A stretch of DNA of 64,000 bases from Candidatus Binatia bacterium (GTDB taxonomy: Bacteria; Desulfobacterota; Binatia; HRBIN30), in contig CALAMI010000014.1 in NCBI GenBank assembly GCA_937925685.1, positions 1-64,000 on the forward strand. The letters run 5' to 3'. The notes beneath the pieces were generated by a model. It did no database searches. It saw nothing but the letters and a program-made list of their open reading frames with translations, and had not been told where the DNA came from. The position numbers and the translations under genes are program-made. How positions within the stretch are numbered: position 1 is the stretch's first letter; each line of letters opens with the position of its first letter. This document shows positions 47,633 to 56,947 of this stretch, piece after piece.

Positions 47633-49345
47633 ATGTCGAATAACGACCATTTACTGTCGCTCATTCGCAGCCGTTGCGGCGAATCGATCATTTCTACGCA
47701 CAGCTATCGCGGAGATGCTACTGTCGTCATTCGCCCAGAGCGCTTGCTTGCAACTGCACGCGTTTTACGCGAGGAGCCGGGGCTTTCTTTCGACTTACTG
47801 CTCGATGTCACCTGCGTCGATTACCTCGGGCAACAACCGCGCTTCGAGCTCGTCTACCATTTCTATTCCACTCGCCATCGTCATCGTTTGCGGTTGAAAG
47901 CCCGTGTTGACGAGCGTGATCCCACCATCGACAGCCTCGTCCCCTTGTGGGTCGGCGCCAACTGGCTCGAACGGGAAACTTTCGACATGTACGGGGTCCG
48001 CTTCCGCGGCCACCCAGACTTACGCCGCATTTACCTATACGAGGAATTCGAAGGCCACCCTCTGCGCAAAGACTACCCGAAAGAAAAGCGCCAGCCGCTC
48101 ATTGGCCCAGGCTCGAAGGGAACTTATCGGCCGCGTCCACCAGAGATTCCTCACGCCAGCCGGGTCGAAGGCATGTTGGGGGCTGAGCTCATGAGAGTGC
48201 AACTCGGCCCCTCCCACCCTGCCACACACGGTACGGTACGCATCGTACTCGATCTCGATGGCGAGACCATCGTCAACGCCGATGTGGAGATCGGCTACCT
48301 GCACCGAGGCTTCGAGAAAGAGTGCGAGAGTGGCTTTTATTACCAAGCGATACCGTACACGGACCGACTGAATTACAGCTCAGCCATACTTTGTAACGTG
48401 GGTTACTGTTTGGCGGTGGAGAAGCTTTTCGGCGTCGAAGTGCCGTTACGGGGTCAGTTTGTCCGTGTGATCGGCGGCGAAATCTCCCGCATCGCGGACC
48501 ACTTGCTATGTATCGGGGCAACGGCGTTGGAGTTAAACGCATTTACGCCGTTTCTCTATGCGATAGAAGCTCGGGAACTTGCTTGGGACCTCGTCAACGC
48601 CCTGTGCGGTGCGCGGGTGACAAGCAATTTCGTTCGCATCGGTGGCGTCAGTGCTGACCTACCCGAAGGTTTCGCCGAACTCTGCCAACACAACTTCAAG
48701 CGGATTTTGGAACTTGTCGGTGATGCGGAGGGAATGTTGCTCGAGAACCCCATTTTTCGGGCTCGCATGGAAGGCGTTTCCACGATGTCAGCCGACCGGT
48801 TAATTGCCTACGGAGTGACCGGGCCTTTGCTTCGGGCAGCGGGGGTGGACCTCGACCTCCGCCGGGCGGAACCATACCTCATTTACGATCAACTGGACTT
48901 CGACATTCCCCTCGGCTCCCGCGGCGATAACCTCGATCGCTTTCTCGTTCGCCTCACCGAGCTCCGCCAAAGTATCCGCATCGTCGAGCAGTGCTTGCGC
49001 CTGATCCCCCCGGGACCAGTCGACATCGATGATCCTGCTTTGCGCTTTCCCCCCAAGGGCCGTGTGTTCACTCAGATGGAAGACATGATCAACCAGTTCA
49101 AACTCGTCACCGAAGGTCCTAAACCCCCGCCCGGGGAGGTCTATTTCGCCATCGAATCCGCCAATGGGGAGTTGGGTTACTACCTTGTTAGCGACGGCAC
49201 CGGTAAGCCTTATAAGTGCAGGGCGCGGACTCCGAGCTTCTCCAACACGCAGCCGCTCGCTGAAATGGTCCGGGGGCGGCTGCTCGCCGACATCGTTCCC
49301 ACGTTCGACATGATCAATATGATCGGAGGCGAGTGTGATCGTTGA
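47633..49345 (+). CDS. nuoCD: NuoCD fusion, complex I peripheral subunit
   Basis: A 570-residue fusion of NuoC (about 1-165, with WLERETFDMYGVRFRGHPDLRR, partly quoted) and NuoD (about 180-570). The NuoD part has GPSHPATHGTVRIVLDLDGE, with the His residues at the quinone site, and ends with the family's DIVPTFDMINMIGGECDR. NuoCD fusions are known in E. coli and others. The stop overlaps the start of nuoEF by 11 bases. Confidence 0.96.
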   Translation: MSNNDHLLSLIRSRCGESIISTHSYRGDATVVIRPERLLATARVLREEPGLSFDLLLDVTCVDYLGQQPRFELVYHFYSTRHRHRLRLKARVDERDPTIDSLVPLWVGANWLERETFDMYGVRFRGHPDLRRIYLYEEFEGHPLRKDYPKEKRQPLIGPGSKGTYRPRPPEIPHASRVEGMLGAELMRVQLGPSHPATHGTVRIVLDLDGETIVNADVEIGYLHRGFEKECESGFYYQAIPYTDRLNYSSAILCNVGYCLAVEKLFGVEVPLRGQFVRVIGGEISRIADHLLCIGATALELNAFTPFLYAIEARELAWDLVNALCGARVTSNFVRIGGVSADLPEGFAELCQHNFKRILELVGDAEGMLLENPIFRARMEGVSTMSADRLIAYGVTGPLLRAAGVDLDLRRAEPYLIYDQLDFDIPLGSRGDNLDRFLVRLTELRQSIRIVEQCLRLIPPGPVDIDDPALRFPPKGRVFTQMEDMINQFKLVTEGPKPPPGEVYFAIESANGELGYYLVSDGTGKPYKCRARTPSFSNTQPLAEMVRGRLLADIVPTFDMINMIGGECDR

Positions 49346-51176
49346 CCATCCTGCAGCAAAGAAGGTAGTTCCTCCACCCCGTCGTGAGGGACACGTGTTG
49401 TCGGACGCGGTGCGTGCCAAAATCGTCGCAGAGGCCACGAACTACCCGCAAGCGCGATCGGCGCTTCTCGCTGCCCTCCACCTTGCTCAAGCTGAATATG
49501 GGTGGATTTCGCCGCCCGTGGTGCGGGAAATTGCGGAACTCCTCGGGCTTAAACCCATACAGGTGCAAGAGGTTGTGTCCTTCTATCCAATGTTTCACAG
49601 CCGTCCTAAGGGTCGCTGCCATATCCAGGTGTGTACGAACATCGCTTGCGCCGTGGCCGGTGCGCGTAAACTCGTGCGCCAAGTAGAGGATTCGCTAGGC
49701 ATCCGTGTTGGGGAGACCACCCCTGACGGTGCGTTCTCTCTGGTCGAGGTCGAATGTCTAGGCTCGTGCGGTAGCGCGCCCGTCGTGCAAGTGAATCACG
49801 ACCCCTACATCGAGCGAGCCTGTGCGGAAGACATCGCGGCAATCCTGCGAGGGGAGCGGGTCGAGCGTCAAAGCCCGATGATCTCCGTGATTCCTGAAGG
49901 AGTAGATGGCTATTTACTTCCCCCCAACGGCGTCACGCGGACGGAAATTGCCGATTATCTTGCCGTTGGCGGCTACGAGCAGGCCAGACGCGCCTGGTGT
50001 GAACTCGACCCCGATGCCATCACCGAGATGGTCAAGGAGTCAGGATTGCGGGGGCGTGGCGGAGCGGGCTTTGTCACCGGAGTCAAATGGGGATTCATGC
50101 CCAAAAATCCGGACAAGCCCTCTTACCTCGCTGTAAACGGTGACGAAAGCGAACCAGGGACGTTCAAAGACCGTCAAATCCTCGAACGCAACCCTCATCA
50201 GTTCATCGAAGGAGCACTGATCGCGGGGCGGGCAATCCGTGCCGTCGCCGCCTATGTCTACCTACGCGGCGAATACACCGTGCCGTACCTACGGCTCATG
50301 CATGCCATTGAGCAAGCATACGCGCGGGGATTTTTGGGGGACAACGTCTTTGGATCGGGCCGCTCATTTCATATGTTCGTCCAACGCGGTGCCGGAGCCT
50401 ACATCTGTGGGGAAGAAACGGGCATGATCGAGTCGATGGAGGGTAAGAAAGGCCAGCCGCGCAAGCGCCCCCCTTTTCCCGCGGCGTATGGGTTGTGGGG
50501 TTACCCCACCACCGTGAACAATTTGGAAACGCTGACGCACGTGCCAGTGATCCTCCGTCACGGGCCGACGTGGTTTCGACAGCATGGCACGGAGCGCAGC
50601 ACTGGCAATACGCTCTTTGGTGTCAGCGGCCATGTCAAGCACCCCGGCGTCTACGAGCTTCCGCTCGGAACGCCGCTGAGAGAGATCATCGAAAAATATG
50701 CTGGGGGAATGGCCAACGGTCGCCCACCGAAGGCAATCATTCCGGGTGGCGTGTCCATGCCAGTGCTCACGGCCGAACACCTCGACACACCCATGGACCA
50801 CGAATCGCTGCAACGTGTCGGCAGTTTGCTCGGTACGGCTGGCATCGTTGTGTTGGACGACTCGGCGTGCCCGGTGCGAGCCGCCGGTGTCATCGCACGT
50901 TTCTTCCGTCACGAGAGCTGTGGCCAGTGCACCCAGTGCCGAGAGGGTACTGGCTTTCTGTACAAGTTGCTCAAGCGGTTGGACAGTGGCCGGGGAACCA
51001 TGGCCGATCTGCGCACGATCGAAGACGTGTGCGGGTACATGGAAGGCCAAACGATTTGCGCACTGTCCGACGCAGCGGCCTGGGCTGCTGGGAATTTCCT
51101 TCGACGGTTTCGCGCCGACTTCGAAGCTCACGTGGCCCAGCGTGGTTGCCCCTTCCCCGACAGTTTCGAGATGTAA
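49335..51176 (+). CDS. nuoEF: NuoEF fusion, NADH-oxidising subunit
   Basis: A 613-residue fusion of NuoE (about 1-165) and NuoF (about 185-613). NuoE ligands are in VCTNIAC and VECLGSCG for cluster N1a. NuoF has GLRGRGGAGFVTGVKW for FMN and NADH, GAGAYICGEET, and SCGQCTQCREGTG plus a later Cys for cluster N3. The start is a GTG inside the nuoCD end. Separate nuoE and nuoF are the rule, so the fusion is unusual. The cluster ends here without any membrane-arm gene. Confidence 0.94.
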   Translation: MIVDHPAAKKVVPPPRREGHVLSDAVRAKIVAEATNYPQARSALLAALHLAQAEYGWISPPVVREIAELLGLKPIQVQEVVSFYPMFHSRPKGRCHIQVCTNIACAVAGARKLVRQVEDSLGIRVGETTPDGAFSLVEVECLGSCGSAPVVQVNHDPYIERACAEDIAAILRGERVERQSPMISVIPEGVDGYLLPPNGVTRTEIADYLAVGGYEQARRAWCELDPDAITEMVKESGLRGRGGAGFVTGVKWGFMPKNPDKPSYLAVNGDESEPGTFKDRQILERNPHQFIEGALIAGRAIRAVAAYVYLRGEYTVPYLRLMHAIEQAYARGFLGDNVFGSGRSFHMFVQRGAGAYICGEETGMIESMEGKKGQPRKRPPFPAAYGLWGYPTTVNNLETLTHVPVILRHGPTWFRQHGTERSTGNTLFGVSGHVKHPGVYELPLGTPLREIIEKYAGGMANGRPPKAIIPGGVSMPVLTAEHLDTPMDHESLQRVGSLLGTAGIVVLDDSACPVRAAGVIARFFRHESCGQCTQCREGTGFLYKLLKRLDSGRGTMADLRTIEDVCGYMEGQTICALSDAAAWAAGNFLRRFRADFEAHVAQRGCPFPDSFEM

Positions 51177-51232
51177 TCATCTGTTGATTTCTCTGCTCGC
51201 TCGTGAGCCTGAATTGGGCATGCTCTCCTTCA

Positions 51233-52105
51233 ATGTCAGATCTTGTCGGACCTACCTCTCATTATTTCTACTCGCAGCGGCTAAAACTCCACTATGTGGA
51301 TTGGGGCAACCCCACTGCGCCAGCGATGGTGTTGGTGCACGGGGGGCGCGACCACGCTAGGAACTGGGACTGGGTTGCCGCGCGCTTGCGTACGAAGTAC
51401 CACGTTATCGCTCCGGATCTTCGCGGTCATGGCGATTCTCAGTGGGCCGTCGGGGGCTCTTACTCCGTCGCCGATTACACCCTCGATCTTGCCCAGCTCA
51501 CCGAGGCTTTGCAGTTACCCCGTCTCATCCTCATTGGCCATTCTCTCGGTGGTTCCGTTGCTCTACACTATGCGGCGACGTACCCTGAGCGGGTCGATAA
51601 AGTCGTAGCGATCGAAGGGCTGGGGCCGCCACCTTCCCTCCTGGTTGAGCGTTCCGCGCCCGAACGCATGCGCGACTGGATTGCCGAGATGCAAGCGCTC
51701 GCGCGGCGACATCCCCGTCGCTACGCCTCGCTGCAACAAGCCATGGCGCGCATGCGGGAAGCTAACCCACACCTTACGGAAGAGCAGGCTCGCCACCTGA
51801 CGGTACACGGCTGCTATCGCGCAGAGGACGGCACCTACTTATGGAAGTTCGACAACTACGTGCGTGCCACTTCGCCTTACCTCACCGGGATGCGGGAAGC
51901 GCAGGAATTCTGGAGTGAAATTCGTTGCCCCGTTCTTCTCGTTCGCGGCGAGGAATCGTGGGCTTCCGACCCTGCCAAAGACGGCCGGGCTACCGCCTTC
52001 CGCAACGCCACCGTGATCAACATCCCCAAGGCCGGCCACTGGGTTCACCACGATCAGTTGGACGAGTTCCTACGAGTCGTCCGCGACTTTCTTGCGCAAC
52101 CATGA
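51233..52105 (+). CDS. Alpha/beta hydrolase
   Basis: A 290-residue soluble hydrolase. Features in order: oxyanion strand LVHGGRDH, the LRGHGDS turn, nucleophile elbow GHSLGGS, acid candidate in LLVRGEES and His in KAGHWVHHDQ. The best relatives by motif are esterases and C-C hydrolases; the substrate is unknown. ATG 51233 is preferred; a GTG at 51203 is in frame. It ends five bases from the convergent CDF gene. Confidence 0.9.
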   Translation: MSDLVGPTSHYFYSQRLKLHYVDWGNPTAPAMVLVHGGRDHARNWDWVAARLRTKYHVIAPDLRGHGDSQWAVGGSYSVADYTLDLAQLTEALQLPRLILIGHSLGGSVALHYAATYPERVDKVVAIEGLGPPPSLLVERSAPERMRDWIAEMQALARRHPRRYASLQQAMARMREANPHLTEEQARHLTVHGCYRAEDGTYLWKFDNYVRATSPYLTGMREAQEFWSEIRCPVLLVRGEESWASDPAKDGRATAFRNATVINIPKAGHWVHHDQLDEFLRVVRDFLAQP

Positions 52106-52110
52106 GTCTC

Positions 52111-53133
52111 TCACAGGGGGCGGTCAGGCTGGATGATTTCTTCCACCGTCATTGCCTGACGCTGCCGAAATGGCTCGACCCGAATCGGACAATGAGCCAG
52201 CTCGCACTGCGAGCAATAGAGCCGGCGGCACGGGTCAGTGTGGAAAACAATTTCGCCCGCGAGTGCGCCTGCAGCAATCACGTCACGCTCGAACGCATCG
52301 GCTTCGTCATGTGCTTGTTTCACGCTCCAAAATTCGGGAACGACCAGGTGGGCATCGACGTGGGTGAAGCGACCCGACCGAATGGCGCGGGTATTGTGAA
52401 CCCGAATGATGCCTGGCCTCATGGCCCGATTCATGGCTTGCAGCAGTTGTTCCAAGAGCCGTGGGTCTTCCTCGTCTAACAGGCCCCCAGCAGCGTAGCG
52501 AACCAAACCGACCCCGGTCACTCCTAAATGCACCGCAACGGCGGCAGCCACCAGCGGGTCGAACCACACCACACCAGTAACTTCCACGATCGCAAGCCCA
52601 ACGACCACCGCCACGCTTGTCCAGAAATCGGAGATCACGTGGCGGCCATCCGCGACCAAGGCAAGCGACTGACAACGCTTTCCCGTGCGCACGAGGTACA
52701 GACCCAATAACAAGTTTACCACCCCAGCCCCTGCGGTGATGGCGATGCCGATGTCCAGCTGCTCGGGGACGTGTCCCTGCCATAGCGCCAGCGCGGCTTC
52801 GTACCAAATCATCACGGCTGCGAAGGCAATTAAGCCACCCTCGAAGGCAGCGGAAAAAAACTCGATCTTGCCGTGGCCATAAGGATGGCTCCGATCAGCT
52901 GGCCGACTCGCAAACACCAGCCCACCCAAGGCGAATGCTGCGGCAACCACGTTGACGATGCTTTCCAGTGCGTCGGAAAACACTGCGGCCGAGCCGGTTA
53001 ACCTGTAAGCCACGAATTTGAGCACCAGAAGCACTCCACCCACCACGAGTGACGTCAAACCGGCTACAATGCGCGCCCGCTGCTCCGGTTGGGCGCTCAC
53101 CCATGCCACGTCCGGTAGAGAAGGCGCAGCCAT
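52111..53133 (-). CDS. Cation diffusion facilitator (CDF) metal transporter
   Basis: A 340-residue inner-membrane antiporter that exports divalent metal such as zinc or iron. Six helices span residues 25-215. The metal-site residues are seen in FSDALESIVNV (helix 2) and DGRHVISDFWTS (helix 5), and HPYGHGKIEF is the usual loop. After the normal cytosolic domain (about 220-310) a tail carries CRRLYCSQCELAHC, four cysteines and a His that could bind metal, not usual for the family. It is on the same strand as the MBL hydrolase but separated by 39 bases from it. Confidence 0.9.
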   Translation of the reverse strand: MAAPSLPDVAWVSAQPEQRARIVAGLTSLVVGGVLLVLKFVAYRLTGSAAVFSDALESIVNVVAAAFALGGLVFASRPADRSHPYGHGKIEFFSAAFEGGLIAFAAVMIWYEAALALWQGHVPEQLDIGIAITAGAGVVNLLLGLYLVRTGKRCQSLALVADGRHVISDFWTSVAVVVGLAIVEVTGVVWFDPLVAAAVAVHLGVTGVGLVRYAAGGLLDEEDPRLLEQLLQAMNRAMRPGIIRVHNTRAIRSGRFTHVDAHLVVPEFWSVKQAHDEADAFERDVIAAGALAGEIVFHTDPCRRLYCSQCELAHCPIRVEPFRQRQAMTVEEIIQPDRPL

Positions 53134-53172
53134 AGTTTTAGCTTATCAGGAACGGGCACTGGCCCAAAGCCG

Positions 53173-54435
53173 TTATGTCGGGCGCATAATTCCCAAGCGT
53201 CCGGCCGAGGGTGGCAGCGGTTCTTGGCCCAAGGCGACCCGCGCGTCGTTCATCGCCGCCCGATAGATGCCTTGTGCCATCAACGAAGGCTCTTCGCCAA
53301 GGCGCGCTGCATAGACGTCGCGTTTCAGTTCTTGGCCTCCGCGGTGCGTTGGCTCCGCACGCGTGACCCACTCTGCCAAATGAGCGGCAAGGCGCGTTTC
53401 GCCAGCTCGCAGTAGTTCTCTCCCTCGGGCGACAACCGCGTCGGCTCCGCCAGCAAGCCGCACAATTTCCTCCGCCTGCCTGCACCAGGGAGCTGGCAAC
53501 AAATCCGCCGCGTTGCCGTTCCACCAGCCGCCCCAGAGCCGTAAAAGGTTTCGAACGATAAACTTCGGATGGTCGTAATGCGGAAGTAAATAAGGACGCG
53601 AACTCAGTCGCGGATCGGGCTCGACGGCGTGAAAAATCTCCTCCGGCTGTACGCCCCGATTCATGCGCTCCAACACTTGATCGACCAACACTCGCAAATA
53701 GCGCGCTGTGTCCAACAAAACCGTTCGCACGGCCTGTGCGCCCTGGATGACCAGACCGTGACCGGGAAACAAGTACTCCGCTTCGAGGCCAGCCATGGTT
53801 TCTAACGCCTCAGCCCAGTCCTCCGGATAGCGCTGCACCTTTTGCGGGTTGCCACAGTTCGGAGACATCCAAATGATCAAATCGCCACAAAAAAGATAGC
53901 GCTTTTCTGGAATATAGAGATAACAAGCATCATCCGTCTCGCCTCGGGCAGCACGCAGTTCCAACGTGAAACGGCCTAGACGCTGGGTCAAACGGTCATG
54001 AAAAACCATGTTCGGCCAGATAAACGACCGAGGAAACATCGGCTGCGGCAAACTGAACTGCCTTTGATTGATGAACGCATTCCACCCGTGAGTTCGCTCG
54101 TAGCGTCGAAACCGCGCCAGACAATTCTCCTGCGCAAGGATCGTCGGTCGCTCCCCCGCTTCCAGGAATGGCTGCAAACCGAACGCATGGTCGGCGTGAC
54201 CGTGGGTGTACACAACCACCCGTAAGGGAGCGGAAGTCCACGTGCGGACTGCTTGATGAAACAGCCGAGCCAGGTGCTCGAAACCGGGGTCGACAATGAT
54301 CAAAGCATCTTCCAGGCAGATGGCGTAATTGTTCACGAAATTGGCAAACAACAGCACGTCAGGTGCCACTTCATGAGGTTCAGCAAAGAAACATGGACTG
54401 GCGTTCGTCGGATCAGATGTCAGCATAGGAGACAT
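53173..54435 (-). CDS. MBL-fold hydrolase of the alkylsulfatase type
   Basis: A 420-residue metallo-beta-lactamase-fold enzyme. THGHADHAFG gives the metal ligands, RGETDDACYL and the later FPGHG add His and Asp. The C-terminal part (about 290-400, HAVEPDPRLSSRPYLLPHYD and WNGNAADLLP) resembles the dimerisation domain of alkylsulfatases such as SdsA1. I see no clear signal peptide. ATG 54435 follows GGGAGGAG and lies just behind the nth stop, so it is translated with nth. Confidence 0.82.
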   Translation of the reverse strand: MSPMLTSDPTNASPCFFAEPHEVAPDVLLFANFVNNYAICLEDALIIVDPGFEHLARLFHQAVRTWTSAPLRVVVYTHGHADHAFGLQPFLEAGERPTILAQENCLARFRRYERTHGWNAFINQRQFSLPQPMFPRSFIWPNMVFHDRLTQRLGRFTLELRAARGETDDACYLYIPEKRYLFCGDLIIWMSPNCGNPQKVQRYPEDWAEALETMAGLEAEYLFPGHGLVIQGAQAVRTVLLDTARYLRVLVDQVLERMNRGVQPEEIFHAVEPDPRLSSRPYLLPHYDHPKFIVRNLLRLWGGWWNGNAADLLPAPWCRQAEEIVRLAGGADAVVARGRELLRAGETRLAAHLAEWVTRAEPTHRGGQELKRDVYAARLGEEPSLMAQGIYRAAMNDARVALGQEPLPPSAGRLGIMRPT

Positions 54436-54437
54436 GC

Positions 54438-55163
54438 TCAACTCCTCCCTCTCGACCTCGGAGCTACTGGAAATTTCAAGGTGGTGGCGCCTCTTCGCCG
54501 TGCAGTTGCCCCGGTGCGAGCCGGTGTCTTATCCGGATAAGGACAGAGATCGGCAAGCACGCATTGATCGCACTTCGGTCTGCGGGCTAAACAGACGGCA
54601 CGCCCATGCGCCTGCATGAGAATGCAAAACCGGGTGCGGTCTTGGACGGGCACTAACTGATCGAGATCCTCTTCGACTTTGTCGGGGTTATTTTGCCGCG
54701 TTAAGCCCAATCTTTGCGCCAGGCGCAACACGTGCGTATCGACACCGATAGCGGGCTTCCCGAAGGCATTGCCCAATAAGATGTTCGCGGTTTTTCTACC
54801 AACCCCTGGGAGGGTCAACAGCTCGTCCAAGCAATCCGGCACCTCTCCGTGGTAGCGTTCAAGAAGCGCGGCACAACAGGCCTTAAGTGTTTTTGCCTTC
54901 TGCCGATAAAACCCAGTAGCGTAAATCGCCCGCTCGAGTTCTTCACGTCGCGCCCGAACGAAATCTTCCGGGGTTCTATATCGTTGGAACAGTTCGGCAG
55001 TCACCTGATTGACCTTTTCATCGGTGCATCGTGCGGCCAAAATCAATGCTACCAATAGTTCAAATGGGCTGCGATACCGAAGGGCGAGCTGTGCATCCGG
55101 GTAAGCTTGCTTCAGTCGGCGCAAGATCTCAAGGACCCGCCGCTGCTCTTCTGAGCGCGCCAT
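54438..55163 (-). CDS. nth: Endonuclease III
   Basis: A 241-residue bifunctional DNA glycosylase/AP lyase for oxidised pyrimidines. The helix-hairpin-helix LPGVGRKTANILLG carries the catalytic Lys, and GVDTHVLRL the catalytic Asp. The 4Fe-4S loop is complete (CLARRPKCDQCVLADLC). About 20 extra basic residues follow it. ATG 55163 gives the family start (MARSEEQRRVLEILRRLK). The ribosome site of the next gene lies in its 3' end. Confidence 0.95.
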   Translation of the reverse strand: MARSEEQRRVLEILRRLKQAYPDAQLALRYRSPFELLVALILAARCTDEKVNQVTAELFQRYRTPEDFVRARREELERAIYATGFYRQKAKTLKACCAALLERYHGEVPDCLDELLTLPGVGRKTANILLGNAFGKPAIGVDTHVLRLAQRLGLTRQNNPDKVEEDLDQLVPVQDRTRFCILMQAHGRAVCLARRPKCDQCVLADLCPYPDKTPARTGATARRRGATTLKFPVAPRSRGRS

Positions 55164-55250
55164 GGCAGGTCTGCAGTATGCTAGAGGGTGGCTGATTGCA
55201 ATCACTGCCCTTGACCCAACGGGAAACCAACGCGAAGATAAGGTGCTGTC

Positions 55251-55658
55251 GTGACTGGGCGCATACGTCAGGGCGTTTTTCACCCCGGGTTACTTGTAGG
55301 ATTGCTGCTCGCGTTTCTCGTTCCGCTTACGTTCTGGGGCAATCGTCAACAAGCTGAGGAACCCTTTCCCTCCCCCACGCCCACAGTGAGTGACGTCGAA
55401 CTCGAGCGTTACATTGCCGTGTATCGGGCGATGCATGCGGATCACAGTCTCACCATTGACGAGGCTCTGCGTCCCCACGGCATGACTGTAGAAGACTTTC
55501 GCAACTTAGAACGACGAGTACAGGAAAATCACCGACTCGTCGAAAGAGTCCGCGAGGCGCTGCTGGAATACGCACGGTCAAACTCCGTCCTGGCCCTTGA
55601 ACCCACGCCAACCCCGACCAAGGCAGCGGCCACGGAAAAGCGACGCCGTCGACAATGA
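55251..55658 (+). CDS. Small membrane-anchored or secreted protein, unknown
   Basis: A 135-residue protein I do not recognise. One hydrophobic segment (LLVGLLLAFLVPLTFWG, about 14-30) is followed by a Pro/Thr/Ser linker, a charged helical part (50-110) and a Pro/Thr tail ending in basic residues (KRRRRQ). The start is GTG with AAGG upstream. It is divergent from nth. It looks like a periplasmic helical protein tethered to the inner membrane; no function is suggested. Confidence 0.6.
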   Translation: MTGRIRQGVFHPGLLVGLLLAFLVPLTFWGNRQQAEEPFPSPTPTVSDVELERYIAVYRAMHADHSLTIDEALRPHGMTVEDFRNLERRVQENHRLVERVREALLEYARSNSVLALEPTPTPTKAAATEKRRRRQ

Positions 55659-55912
55659 CAGGGTTCTACGGTTCCAAGCGAGACGGGTGTTGAGCAAATG
55701 TGCGGGGTAACGTGTGGTCCCACGCTCTGGCCGCGTCACTGTGGAGCGGGTGTTGTTCGGAACGGCAAAAGCGGTTTGCCCTGGCTAAGGCGGGCTGCGG
55801 TAACGAAAGCGAAACGGGAAGATCCAAGTAGGGCTACCGACAAACAAAGAGGTAGCGCGAGCATCGACTCGAACACCGTAATAAGCGGCGTAACAAGTTA
55901 AAGGAGACAAAG

Positions 55913-56173
55913 ATGGCACAAGATCCCCAGGAGCCTGTGGTTTTGGATCCACAAGAGGTTCTGCGCCTCGTGGACGAAGCACGCAGTCGTTTGCGCACGG
56001 CCATCTGGGCACTTCATGGGATGCACCAAGATATGACCGCACTGACCGCCGAGGATCTCGCCGACGTGGAGCACTTGCTCACCGAACTACTCGATGGTGC
56101 GCTAACGCCAGCATATGAATCGTTGCGGCAAATCGTGCAGACCAATCCCGACGGTACGGTGACAACTCACTGA
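55913..56173 (+). CDS. Small acidic helical protein, unknown
   Basis: An 86-residue protein of unknown function, rich in Leu, Asp and Glu, with a likely helical core. Its start has a strong site, AAGGAGA, eight bases before ATG 55913, which supports it being real. No membrane segment or metal motif is seen. It lies 51 bases before the UDG gene and may share its transcript. Confidence 0.6.
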   Translation: MAQDPQEPVVLDPQEVLRLVDEARSRLRTAIWALHGMHQDMTALTAEDLADVEHLLTELLDGALTPAYESLRQIVQTNPDGTVTTH

Positions 56174-56224
56174 AGCCACCGTCGGTCATAACCACCTCCG
56201 ACTCTCCATTGTCGCTCGCCCCAG

Positions 56225-56917
56225 ATGGCGCCCAGCAGGAGTACGCTTGAAGAGTTGCGCCAACAGGTTGTGCGCTGTCGGGTTTGTCCACGTCTCGTGA
56301 CCTACCGGGAGCGCATCGCAGCCGAAAAACGCCGAGCCTTTCAGGACTGGGAGTATTGGGGCAAGCCTGTCCCCGGATTTGGAGACGCCCGCGCTCGGTT
56401 GCTCGTGATCGGTTTGGCGCCCGCGGCTCACGGCGGGAATCGAACAGGGCGGATCTTTACAGGCGATCGCAGCGGTGACTGGCTCTATCGGACCCTGTAC
56501 AAATTCGGCTTCTCCAACCAGCCAACCTCCACCCACGTCGGCGACGGGCTCGAGCTACACGACGCCTACGTGACTGCGGTGGTCCGCTGCGCTCCGCCGG
56601 CAAACAAACCAACCCCTGAAGAAATTCGTAACTGCCGACCGTTCCTGCGCAAAGAATGGGATTCGCTCCCGGTCAAGGTCATCGTTGCGCTTGGGGAGGT
56701 GGCTTTCCGTAGCGTCGTGGAGACGTGGGAGGAGCGCGAGGACAAAAAACTTCGACCCCGACCTCGGTTTCTCCACGCGGCCGTTTATCACTTGAACGAT
56801 ACTGCCTTGATAGCCTCGTATCACCCGAGCCAGAGAAACACGCAAACGGGCTTTCTCACGGAAGCGATGTTCGACCGTGTCTTCGCCCAAGCGGTTAGGC
56901 TACTGAGGGACGCCTAA
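56225..56917 (+). CDS. Family 5 uracil-DNA glycosylase (UDGb)
   Basis: A 230-residue DNA repair enzyme that removes uracil and related deaminated bases. The motif GLAPAAHGGNRTGRIFTGD is diagnostic of family 5, which has no polar residue at the usual catalytic place, and HPSQRNTQTGFLT is the second motif. Cysteines near the start (CRVCPRL), in VRCAPPANKP and in NCRPFL match the 4Fe-4S cluster ligands. It is followed 30 bases later by the aldo/keto reductase. Confidence 0.94.
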   Translation: MAPSRSTLEELRQQVVRCRVCPRLVTYRERIAAEKRRAFQDWEYWGKPVPGFGDARARLLVIGLAPAAHGGNRTGRIFTGDRSGDWLYRTLYKFGFSNQPTSTHVGDGLELHDAYVTAVVRCAPPANKPTPEEIRNCRPFLRKEWDSLPVKVIVALGEVAFRSVVETWEEREDKKLRPRPRFLHAAVYHLNDTALIASYHPSQRNTQTGFLTEAMFDRVFAQAVRLLRDA

Positions 56918-56947
56918 ACAAGTTGAATACAAGGGAAGGAAGACAGC

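Noticed and set aside
50364-51131. 255-residue minus-strand frame inside nuoEF
   Set aside because: Antisense shadow; nuoEF has all cofactor motifs.
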